From contig JACCSF010000092.1 of NCBI GenBank assembly GCA_013813135.1, positions 1 to 22,348 on the forward strand: 22,348 nucleotides of DNA, written 5' to 3'. The notes under the pieces were generated by a model, which was not told the origin of the DNA, did not search any database, and saw only the letters and a list, made by a program, of their open reading frames with translations. Made by a program: the position numbers and the translations under genes. This DNA comes from Thermoleophilaceae bacterium. Its GTDB lineage: Bacteria > Actinomycetota > Thermoleophilia > Solirubrobacterales > Thermoleophilaceae. Below are positions 16,424 through 22,168 of this stretch, one piece after another. Each line of letters begins with the position of its first letter. Within the stretch, counting starts at the first letter, position 1.

Positions 16424-18247
16424 TTAGCGAGGCCCGCTGTAGATCCGGTCCACCACGTCGGCGTACTTCTCGTGCACGACGTTGCGCTTGACCTTCAGCG
16501 TGGGCGTGAGCTCGCCGGTCTCCTGCGAGAGGTCGTGGTCGAGGATCTCGAAGCGCTTGATCTGCTCGACCGGCCCGACGTGCGAGTTGACGTCGTCGAG
16601 CGTTTTCTGGATCTCGGCTCGCACTCGCTCGTCCTGCGCCATCGCCGCGACGTCGGCGCCCTCGACGCCGAGCTGCTCGGCCAGCGCCGGCGCCTCCTCG
16701 GGGTCGAGCGTCACCAGCGCCACCAGATAGGGCCGGCGGTCGCCGATCACAACGGCCTGCGAGATCCAGCGGTTCTGCTTGAGCCCGTTCTCGAGGTTGG
16801 CGGGAGTGATGTTCTTGCCGCCCGCGGTGATGATGATGTCCTTCTTGCGGCCGGTGATGTAGAGGAAGCCGTCCTCGTCGAGCCGGCCCAGGTCGCCCGT
16901 GTGCAGCCAGCCGTTCTCGAGCGCCTGCTCCGTGGCCTCCTGGTTCTTGTAGTAGCCCTGGAAGATGTTCGCGCCCTTGATCAGGACCTCGCCGTCCTCG
17001 CCGATCTTCACCTCCACGCCGGGCTGGGCCTTGCCAACCGAACCGAAGCGGAACTGGTTGCCGTCCGTCTGGTTGACGGTGGCGCTGGTGGAGGTCTCGG
17101 TCATTCCGTAGCCCTCCATCACCGGCACTCCGCAGGCGAAGAAGAACTCGAGGATCTCGGACGCGATCGGGGCCGCGCCCGTCACGCATTCGCGGATGCG
17201 CTGGCCAAACAGGCCGCGCACGTTCTTGAACAGCTGCTCCTCAGCCGCGTCGAAGGCCTGCTGGAGCTGCGGCGGCACCTCCTCGCCGGCCTCGCACATC
17301 ATGCGCACCTTCACGCCGACCTCGACGGCCTTGCGCAGGCCCTCCTTGTCCTCGATGTTCGAGGTGGCGAGCGTGTAGATCTTCTCGAACATGCGCGGCA
17401 CGGACGGGAAGTAGGTGGGGCTCACCTGCGCGATGTCCGCGATGATCAGCTTCGGGTCGCGCGACCAGTAGGCGAGCGTCACTCCCAACTCGAACGACGC
17501 GAACTGGATCAGGATCGCGAAAGCGTGGGCGAGCGGGAGGAAGAGGTAGGAGCAGTCGCCTCCCTCCAGCACGCTGTCCTCCACGACCGCATCCGTGATC
17601 GCGCGATAGTTGGCGTGCGAGAGCAGGCAGCCCTTCGGCGGGCCGGTGGTGCCGGACGTATAGATGTAGAGGCAGATGTCCTCGGGGGTCACGGCCTCGT
17701 AGCGCCGGCGCCACTCCGAGGCGTCGCGCCCGCGGCCGCGCTCGCGCAGTGCGTCGAGCGTGATCGCGTCGCCGATGTCGGCGTCGCCCGGCTCGAGCAC
17801 GAACACGTGCTTGAGCTCGGGACAGTCGGCCTCGATCTCGCGGATCTTCGCCAGCTGCTCCGCGTCCTCGACGAACACGGCGCGCGAGTCGGAGTGCTGC
17901 AGGACGTACTGGCACTCCTCGGGTGAGTTGGTCTGGTAGATCGTGACGAGCGTGGCGCCCGCCGTGAGGATGCCGAAGCAGGAGTAGGTCCACTCCGGAC
18001 GGGTGTGGGCCAGGATCGAGATCTTCTCGCCGGGCTGGATGCCCAGGTCGATCAGGCCGAGCGAGACCTCCTTGACGGTCCCGCCGAGCTCGGCGTACGA
18101 GGTGTCACGCCACTCGTCACCGATCTTGTAGCGCTGGGCCGGGGCGTCGCCGTACTTCTCGACGGCGAGCGGCAGCAGGTCGGCGATGGTCTTGGAGCCC
18201 GTTCCCTGGGCGTGACGGGCGTCGGCACCCGCCGTCACTGCTTCCAT
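16424..18247 (-). CDS. Long-chain acyl-CoA synthetase (AMP-forming), FadD15-like
   Basis: This enzyme activates fatty acids to acyl-CoA with ATP, feeding lipid synthesis or beta-oxidation. It has 607 residues, the size of the FadD15/long-chain group. The AMP-binding motif is YIYTSGTTGPPKG (194-206). Other markers are LPLAHAFAILIQF, FGQRIRECVTGAAPI, EGYGMTETS, the ATP-binding LHTGDLGRLDEDGFLYITGR and KDIIITAGGKNITPANLE. The C-terminal segment TGELTPTLKVKRN carries the Lys used in adenylation. ATG 18247 is supported by a strong GGAGGGAGAG ribosome site (bottom strand of 18255-18264). It is the first gene of the leftward unit, so the promoter lies in 18265-18368. Confidence 0.94.
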   Translation of the reverse strand: MEAVTAGADARHAQGTGSKTIADLLPLAVEKYGDAPAQRYKIGDEWRDTSYAELGGTVKEVSLGLIDLGIQPGEKISILAHTRPEWTYSCFGILTAGATLVTIYQTNSPEECQYVLQHSDSRAVFVEDAEQLAKIREIEADCPELKHVFVLEPGDADIGDAITLDALRERGRGRDASEWRRRYEAVTPEDICLYIYTSGTTGPPKGCLLSHANYRAITDAVVEDSVLEGGDCSYLFLPLAHAFAILIQFASFELGVTLAYWSRDPKLIIADIAQVSPTYFPSVPRMFEKIYTLATSNIEDKEGLRKAVEVGVKVRMMCEAGEEVPPQLQQAFDAAEEQLFKNVRGLFGQRIRECVTGAAPIASEILEFFFACGVPVMEGYGMTETSTSATVNQTDGNQFRFGSVGKAQPGVEVKIGEDGEVLIKGANIFQGYYKNQEATEQALENGWLHTGDLGRLDEDGFLYITGRKKDIIITAGGKNITPANLENGLKQNRWISQAVVIGDRRPYLVALVTLDPEEAPALAEQLGVEGADVAAMAQDERVRAEIQKTLDDVNSHVGPVEQIKRFEILDHDLSQETGELTPTLKVKRNVVHEKYADVVDRIYSGPR

Positions 18248-18368
18248 CGATCAGCTCTCCCTCCGGGGTTCCGCGAATTTGGCCGCGGAGCCAGTCCGCG
18301 GTCCAGCGGATTCTAGGCGGAGAGGGGCGCTCGGCGGTAGTGCCTACCGGTGCGCCCGCGACGGACGC

Positions 18369-18545
18369 TCAGGCGCGCGCCAGTTCCTTCTTTTGTGCGG
18401 CCTCCTTGAGGCTGCACATGAACAGGGTCTTGTCGATCCGTCCCTGGAAGATCGGCACCCCAAGCTCCATGCACTTAGCGATTACGTCGCGGCGGTGCAT
18501 ACCTGCCTCCCGTCCGAGCTCGGTGGGCGTCAGGTGGATCGCCAT
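18369..18545 (-). CDS. Small helix-turn-helix-like protein, 58 residues
   Basis: This is a compact protein beginning MAIHLTPTELGREAGMHRRD. The pattern of a short beta start, then TPTELGREAGMHRRDVIAKC and MELGVPIFQGRIDKTLF, resembles MerR/excisionase-like winged helices that bind DNA. The ATG at 18545 is preferred over the longer frame from 18656, because GAGGAG lies seven bases upstream on the bottom strand (18553-18558) and the extra residues look non-coding. No known gene name is recognised. It stands alone between the acyl-CoA ligase and Nif3-like genes, both also leftward. Function as a regulator is inference from the fold resemblance only. Confidence 0.68.
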   Translation of the reverse strand: MAIHLTPTELGREAGMHRRDVIAKCMELGVPIFQGRIDKTLFMCSLKEAAQKKELARA

Positions 18546-18821
18546 ATACCTACTCCTCTTCCTCGCTTCTGAAGGCCGTACTGAGAGGGTATCGGTTGCT
18601 CGGTCGGAAGCAAGCAGGTTTGCGCAGGGCGTGTAGAACGGGTGGCCAGGCGCCACGCGGCCGCCTCCAGAAATCGGCCCGCGGGGGTCGACTCGAGGTG
18701 GCGCCGATGTCCCAGATCAGGTTTTCCGCACGAAGCGTCGGATATATCGACGCATCTTCCTGGACCCCCTCAGGCGGCTGAGCCCAACCCCCTATATCGC
18801 TGCCGTTGGCCGAGGCGCGGG
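18546..18821. other. Intergenic stretch upstream of the small HTH gene
   Basis: This 276-base gap holds the ribosome site of the small leftward gene. On the bottom strand, TTGCTT followed about 17 bases later by TACCCT (top-strand region ~18590-18615) could be its weak promoter. The short word TATATCG occurs twice, near 18744 and 18793. I see no RNA gene or convincing open frame. Confidence 0.4.
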
Positions 18822-19580
18822 CTACACCGGGTTCGGGATCTCCACGAAGCGGTGCTCGACGCCGAAGCGCTCGGCCACCAGCTCACCCAGCCGGCGGATG
18901 CCGAAGCGCTCCGTGGCGTAGTGGCCGCCGGCGATGAAGTGCACGCCGTTCTCGCGTGCGTCGGCCATCACGTGCTCCGCCGTCTCGCCTGTGAGGAAGG
19001 CGTCCAGGCCGCGCGCGATCACCTCGGTGAAGTCGCCGGGCGCCCCTCCCGAGATGATGCCCACGCTGTGGACCACCTCGGGGCCGCAATCCCACACGAA
19101 CGGGTCCTGCTCGAAGGCGCGCGCGCAGCGCTCGCGCAGCTCGGCGAACGCGATCCCCTCGGCCGAGCGTCCCACGATGCCGATCGGGCGGCCCTTGTGC
19201 TCGGCGAACGGCTCGGCCCGCTCGAGGCCGAGCGCCGAGCAAATCAGCGCGTTGTTGCCCACTTCAGGGTGCGCGTCCAGCGGCAGGTGGTAGCCGGCGA
19301 GCGAGATGTCGGCGTCGAACAGGATGCTCAGCCGTTGTTTCATGGCCGGGCCGATCGAGCGCGGGTGGAACTCCCAGAACAGCCCGTGGTGGCAGAGCAC
19401 CAGCTCGGCTCCGGCGGCGGCGGCCTGCTCGAACAGCTCGCGCTGCGCCGACACCCCGGTCACCACCAGCGAGACCTCCTCGGCGCCCGGAACCTGCAGG
19501 CCGTTGGGGCCATAGTCGCTGAACGCGTCGATCTCGAGCAGGTCGTCGAGGTAGGCGATGATCCGGTCGCGCTCTGCCAT
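18822..19580 (-). CDS. Nif3-like dinuclear metal centre protein (DUF34/YbgI)
   Basis: A 252-residue member of the Nif3/YqfO/YbgI family, toroid-forming proteins with a two-metal site. The metal ligands are visible: His64-His65 in LVLCHHGLFWEF, the GYHLPLDAHPEVGNN block with His98 and Asp102, and the C-terminal HFIAGGHYATERFGIRRL. The middle VHSVGIISGGAPGDFTEVIA and TGETAEHVMADARE are also typical. Older annotations call the family GTP cyclohydrolase I type 2, but its real reaction is unsettled. It is the last chromosomal-type gene before the change in base composition, with 477 bases of non-coding DNA beyond its start. Confidence 0.92.
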   Translation of the reverse strand: MAERDRIIAYLDDLLEIDAFSDYGPNGLQVPGAEEVSLVVTGVSAQRELFEQAAAAGAELVLCHHGLFWEFHPRSIGPAMKQRLSILFDADISLAGYHLPLDAHPEVGNNALICSALGLERAEPFAEHKGRPIGIVGRSAEGIAFAELRERCARAFEQDPFVWDCGPEVVHSVGIISGGAPGDFTEVIARGLDAFLTGETAEHVMADARENGVHFIAGGHYATERFGIRRLGELVAERFGVEHRFVEIPNPV

Positions 19581-19635
19581 CGAGCGGGGACCTTATCCCC
19601 CAGGTAACTGCTAGTCGTCTTGCACAGTGCGGTGG

Positions 19636-19675
19636 TAGAGCCTAAAACCGCTTGCTAGAGCCAAATACCGCTCCA
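19636..19675 (+). repeat. Two-copy 20-base direct tandem repeat
   Basis: The unit TAGAGCC(t/a)AA(a/t)ACCGCT starts at 19636 and again at 19656. The two copies differ at two of the 17 compared positions, and the period is exactly 20 bases. It could be a binding site for an element-encoded regulator or initiator. It does not match the 17-base iterons at 20351-20467. Confidence 0.7.
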
Positions 19676-19680
19676 GGACA

Positions 19681-19698
19681 TTGTGCATACTCGCACAA
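19681..19698. promoter_or_regulatory. Perfect inverted repeat, candidate operator
   Basis: TTGTGC-ATACTC-GCACAA is a perfect six-base inverted repeat with a six-base spacer. The size and symmetry fit a dimeric repressor site. No T-run follows, so it is not a terminator. Confidence 0.45.
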
Positions 19699-19730
19699 AG
19701 AGTCCGCTGTATTCCGCTCCATCCACTCTC

Positions 19731-19797
19731 AGTCGGTAGCAAACTGGTGATAAAAACGAGCAGGCGGGCTTGCTAGGTTCGAGCCCTGCGCCGTGTC
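19731..19797 (+). other. tRNA-like remnant (D-loop-like and T-arm-like segments)
   Basis: AGTCGGTA (19731-19738) resembles a tRNA D-loop. CTAGG-TTCGAGC-CCTGC (19773-19789) resembles a T-arm, with four of five stem positions able to pair. Between them CAGG-CGGG-CTTG could be a long variable arm, as in Leu or Ser tRNAs. However, the seven bases after the T-arm do not pair with anything at the expected 5' position, and there is no CCA. It is therefore not a working tRNA. A 3' tRNA fragment is what the attachment site of an integrating element often leaves. Confidence 0.35.
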
Positions 19798-20003
19798 ACG
19801 TTTGTCATCCCTGGATCCCGCTCTACAACAGGGATAGAGGCCGATCAAGGCGGTATACCCCGATGTTGAGAGCGATTTTCTCCACATCTGCTCCTCGCGC
19901 GACTGGAACCTCCATGGTGACAGGGGATCGGTACGCCACCCCCCAAACCCTCAAGTCAAGCTAGACCCTTATTCGTAGAGATGTGGGCACCTTGTAAGGA
20001 GTA

Positions 20004-20026
20004 AGGAACGTGTTTTGCACCTTCCT
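20004..20026. promoter_or_regulatory. Hairpin/operator-like inverted repeat upstream of the initiator gene
   Basis: AGGAACGTG and CACCTTCCT pair over nine positions with one mismatch, around the loop TTTTG. It ends 31 bases before the ATG of the initiator gene, a position suited to an operator or to an RNA structure that controls translation. Confidence 0.45.
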
Positions 20027-20057
20027 CGAAAGAAACTTCCGACTATGAGGTCTACAA

Positions 20058-20537
20058 ATGCACAACAACTTCCGCGCGCTGCGACCTGAATACGTCGCTG
20101 CATGCAATGGCAATATCCTCGACGCGCTGATCCTCGATCAGTTCAACTATCTCACCAGCGTTCACGACGACTGGTTCTGGTACTCGTACACGCAATTAGC
20201 CCGAGCCCTGTTCGATGCGCCAAGCAAGCGCACGCTTACCCGAGCTATCGACCGGTTGGAGAAGGCTGGACTCATCGAGGTTCGCCACAAGAGCGCCGGT
20301 CCACAGAACAGCACGAACGAGTATCGGCTGACCAAGAAGCTGCACTCACTAGTGACAGATTGGCACCAGTGCCAGAATGGCAGTAGTGACAGATTGGCAC
20401 CGGACTACGGACAGAATGGCACTAGTACTAGTGCCAAAGTGCCCCTCGAAGGTGACAGAATGGCCCCGCATAGGAGACATAAGGAGACTGAGAGGAAACG
20501 TAAGGACACGCCGGGACTGGTGGTTGGCAATGTCTAA
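20058..20537 (+). CDS. Winged-helix replication initiator-like protein (lambda O-like role), carries iterons
   Basis: This 159-residue protein has an N-terminal winged helix (about residues 15-95). It reads as AALI-type helices, then SYTQLARALFDAPSKRTLTR as the helix-turn-helix, AIDRLEKAGLIEVRHK as the recognition helix and wing, and NEYRLTKKL as the closing strand. This is the layout of phage replisome organisers and plasmid initiators. Residues ~98-137 are encoded by the iteron array and form a low-complexity polar linker. The last ~20 residues are basic (RRHKETERKRKD). The start has GAGG upstream (20047-20050). The stop overlaps the DnaC-like gene by eight bases. An initiator next to a helicase loader, with repeats inside the initiator gene, matches the lambda O-P-ori plan. 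The family call is by pattern, not search. Confidence 0.75.
   Translation: MHNNFRALRPEYVAACNGNILDALILDQFNYLTSVHDDWFWYSYTQLARALFDAPSKRTLTRAIDRLEKAGLIEVRHKSAGPQNSTNEYRLTKKLHSLVTDWHQCQNGSSDRLAPDYGQNGTSTSAKVPLEGDRMAPHRRHKETERKRKDTPGLVVGNV
20351..20467 (+). repeat. Six 17-base iterons inside the initiator gene, candidate replication origin
   Basis: The consensus is AGTGMCAGAWTGGCACY, itself an interrupted palindrome (7-3-7). Copies lie at 20351-20367, 20368-20384, 20385-20401, 20407-20423, 20430-20446 (weak, 13 of 17 match) and 20451-20467 (15 of 17). The first three are in exact tandem, and copies one and three are identical. The period of 17 is not a multiple of three, so the same DNA is read as different peptides (TDWHQ and SDRLAP). 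Selection must therefore act on the DNA. A purine-rich stretch follows (about 20470-20505). This fits an origin bound by its own initiator. Confidence 0.82.
20418..20435. repeat. Perfect 18-base palindrome inside the iteron array
   Basis: GGCACTAGT-ACTAGTGCC is perfectly self-complementary. It is made from the end of iteron four and the start of iteron five meeting in inverted order. Lambda-type origins also combine iterons with a nearby palindrome. It could form a cruciform or be a dimer site. Confidence 0.8.
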
Positions 20538-21303
20538 CCTGAAAGAGAGGCTTCAGTCAAAGCCTAGAACCTGTCCTATCCTCAGATCCCTCAGTGATTC
20601 GCAGTATGACTTTGCCATCCGGCAGGGACGCAGGGCAGGGATCGACATGATGCTTTGCCCAGTCTGCCATCAGAATCCTGAGCAGCCTGAGCAGCACGTG
20701 AATCACGATTGCATCTTCGAGCGGACGGTTCAGCGGCATCTCTTAGCAGCCAACGTCCCAGCGTTGTTCACACAGTTTGATTGGGCTGAGCGCTCGCTCA
20801 CAGAGCTAACGGCGATTGCGGATGAGTACATCGATGATCTTCAGGCCAACGTGGAGGCTGGCCTGAGCATCGTGATGCTCAGTCCGAGCAGAGGAGCGGG
20901 GAAGACGACAGCGGCTTGTGAGATCCTTGAGCGAGGGATCAGGGAGGGCTTTAGCGCTTATGCGCTCAAGTTCAACGATCTCCTCGACTTGCACATGCGA
21001 GAAGACGCAGAGGAGCGCATGGAGTGGCTACTCGATTGTGATCTCCTCCTCATCGATGAGGTTCGCAAGCCCCGCACCGAAGCCCAGCACGATCACTTCG
21101 AGCAGCAGCTAGGAGAGCTTGTTGATGCTCGTTACTCAGCCTGCAAGTCGATGTTCATCACGGGCAACATCGGCAAGCTTGAGTTCGAGGAGGCGTACGA
21201 GTCCTCTTACTCCCGGCTGACCGAGTGCGCTCACTTCGCAGACGTACCGGGGGAGAACTTTCGCCCGATGGCGGGGCAACGGCGCCTTGCTAGGGGGCTC
21301 TAA
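20530..21303 (+). CDS. DnaC-like AAA+ ATPase, probable helicase loader
   Basis: A 257-residue protein likely to load a replicative helicase onto the origin. The ATPase core shows Walker A SPSRGAGKTT (118-127, Lys125), Walker B DLLLIDEV (Asp176-Glu177), sensor-1 MFITGN (Asn213) and an arginine-finger-like SYSRL (Arg229). The first Gly of the usual Walker A is Ser here. The N-terminal part has a possible zinc site: CPVC (Cys43, Cys46) with His56, His59 and Cys61 close by. ATG 20530 is chosen over the longer frame from 20377 because that frame runs through the iterons, while 20530 gives an eight-base overlap with the initiator gene. No helicase gene is seen, so it may recruit the host DnaB. Confidence 0.82.
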   Translation: MSNLKERLQSKPRTCPILRSLSDSQYDFAIRQGRRAGIDMMLCPVCHQNPEQPEQHVNHDCIFERTVQRHLLAANVPALFTQFDWAERSLTELTAIADEYIDDLQANVEAGLSIVMLSPSRGAGKTTAACEILERGIREGFSAYALKFNDLLDLHMREDAEERMEWLLDCDLLLIDEVRKPRTEAQHDHFEQQLGELVDARYSACKSMFITGNIGKLEFEEAYESSYSRLTECAHFADVPGENFRPMAGQRRLARGL

Positions 21304-21426
21304 AGATGGCTCGATCCGTAGATGTAACAAATGAAGTGTTGTGTCCTGTCGGAGGGACCTTTCTCGCAAGGGCCGGGGGGTTATTCCCCGGCCTTTGTGT
21401 TTTCACATCTCGGCTCCCCTTAAGAG
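21304..21426. other. Intergenic gap with a terminator
   Basis: This gap contains the intrinsic terminator described separately. After it, about 20 bases precede the next small gene, too little for an obvious promoter of standard form. Confidence 0.5.
21368..21404 (+). terminator. Strong intrinsic terminator after the DnaC-like gene
   Basis: GGCCGGGG (21371-21378) pairs perfectly with CCCCGGCC (21386-21393) around the loop GGTTATT. AAG and TTT extend the stem to eleven pairs with one G-U. The T-rich tail TTTGTGTTTT follows. It would end the rightward initiator-loader transcript. Confidence 0.9.
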
Positions 21427-21643
21427 ATGATGGAAAACTCTAACGAAACCAAGCTATGCCCGTGCTGCAAGATCGTCAAGCCGCACTCTGAGTACTGGGT
21501 CTTCAAAGCAAGGAACGCGCCGCAAAAGCTACTGTAAACCGTGTTCCCGGCAAGCGGTGCGCAACTGGGCAAAGCGAAATCCTGAAATGGTTGCTGCGAA
21601 CCGCAAGCGGGCGGCAGAGGCTAAGCGGGACAAGACGGCATGA
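21427..21643 (+). pseudogene. Small zinc-ribbon phage-type protein split by a one-base frameshift
   Basis: The first frame starts at ATG 21427 (or 21430) and reads KLCPCCKIVKPHSEYWVFKA, then stops at TAA 21535. One base later, from about 21527, the sequence reads KSYCKPCSRQAVRNWAKRN, then PEMVAANRKR, and ends at TGA 21641. Together these make the familiar phage pattern CxxC-x-KPxSEY ... YCKxC ... W...NPE. This is the HNH/endonuclease VII-like zinc-ribbon leader, of about 72 residues. The join lies at the A-run 21524-21527. The final TGA overlaps the next start (ATGA), so the second frame was a real gene end. A nuclease domain is absent. It is broken, or joined by frameshifting, or the sequence has one extra A. 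Confidence 0.7.
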
Positions 21644-21909
21644 GCGCCGAGAGTAACCGCCAGTTCCGTGAGAAGCTTCGTCCGCATCTACGCGATGAGC
21701 GGGTACGCCAGGAGCAGCAGAAGGAGCGGAGGCGTGCGACCGTCGGTTCATTTGATGGTGGTCACCGCGAGGCAGTAAGCGCACCGCCGCCTACTAGTGG
21801 CGATCTAATGCGAGCGGCCTTCACGTTACACCGCAGGCGGGGCATTACCGATGCCGAGGTACTTATCGTGGCCGAGCAGGTCAGGAAGGAGCGTCATGGA
21901 GGCGAGTGA
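21640..21909 (+). CDS. Small charged protein of unknown function
   Basis: I do not recognise this 89-residue protein. The first half is rich in Arg, Glu and Gln (REKLRPHLRDERVRQEQQKE), probably helical or coiled. A Pro-rich break (SAPPPTSGD) leads to a short second helix region (DLMRAAFTLHRRRGITDAEV). The ATG overlaps the stop of the zinc-ribbon gene by four bases, which supports both frames and suggests coupled translation. It is part of a rightward run of small genes. Confidence 0.65.
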   Translation: MSAESNRQFREKLRPHLRDERVRQEQQKERRRATVGSFDGGHREAVSAPPPTSGDLMRAAFTLHRRRGITDAEVLIVAEQVRKERHGGE

Positions 21910-22168
21910 CTTACTCGAAGCGCTCATTGATGAGCTAGGCGATGCCCGCTCGCTAGCCGCTGTTCATCTAGACAGAGCAGAGGCGCTAGCCGAGGTTCTG
22001 ATTCGCGCAGAACTTGTCGCAGCCAGGCACGACCAATTCACTCTTACGCCGGAAGACCTTCTCGACTCCCCTAAGGACGAGCAGGAGCGCGCGGAACTAA
22101 CAGCCCTCTGTAGGAGGGCCTACCCAGACCTCAAGGAGGTTGACGATTCAAATGAAGCAGACAATTAA
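21896..22168 (+). CDS. Small acidic protein of unknown function
   Basis: A 90-residue, mostly helical, acidic protein (ASDLLEALIDELGDARSLAA, ending DLKEVDDSNEADN). No family is recognised. ATG 21896 is chosen over the longer frame from 21851 because AGGAAGGAG (21883-21891) sits at the right distance just before it. It overlaps the gene before it by 14 bases and the gene after it by 17 bases, the compact packing typical of phage early regions. Confidence 0.7.
   Translation: MEASDLLEALIDELGDARSLAAVHLDRAEALAEVLIRAELVAARHDQFTLTPEDLLDSPKDEQERAELTALCRRAYPDLKEVDDSNEADN

Larger units (their letters stand above)
19581..20057. other. 477-base non-coding leader at the element junction
   Basis: No gene is supported here. 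It contains a two-copy 20-base tandem repeat (19636-19675), four CCGCT words (19648, 19668, 19704, 19714) and the small palindrome GCAC-A-GTGC (19622-19630). It also has a perfect inverted repeat (19681-19698), a tRNA-like fragment ending near 19797 and a hairpin at 20004-20026. The density of short repeats suggests a control or attachment region. Ribosome site GAGG at 20047-20050 belongs to the next gene. Confidence 0.55.

Noticed and set aside
16058..17926. A 622-codon rightward open frame
   Set aside because: It is the mirror frame of the acyl-CoA ligase gene, which has all its motifs on the other strand. No ribosome site or domain supports the mirror.
19722..19800. A complete working type II tRNA gene
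   Set aside because: The acceptor stem does not pair, position 33 is not T, the D-stem does not pair, and CCA is missing. Only a remnant can be claimed.
19770..19964. A 64-codon open frame in the leader of the element
   Set aside because: There is no ribosome site, its composition is odd for a protein, and it overlaps the tRNA-like fragment.
21306..21443. A 45-codon open frame (MARSVDVTNEVLCPVGG and onward)
   Set aside because: It runs through the strong terminator hairpin and lacks a ribosome site, so it is probably not translated.
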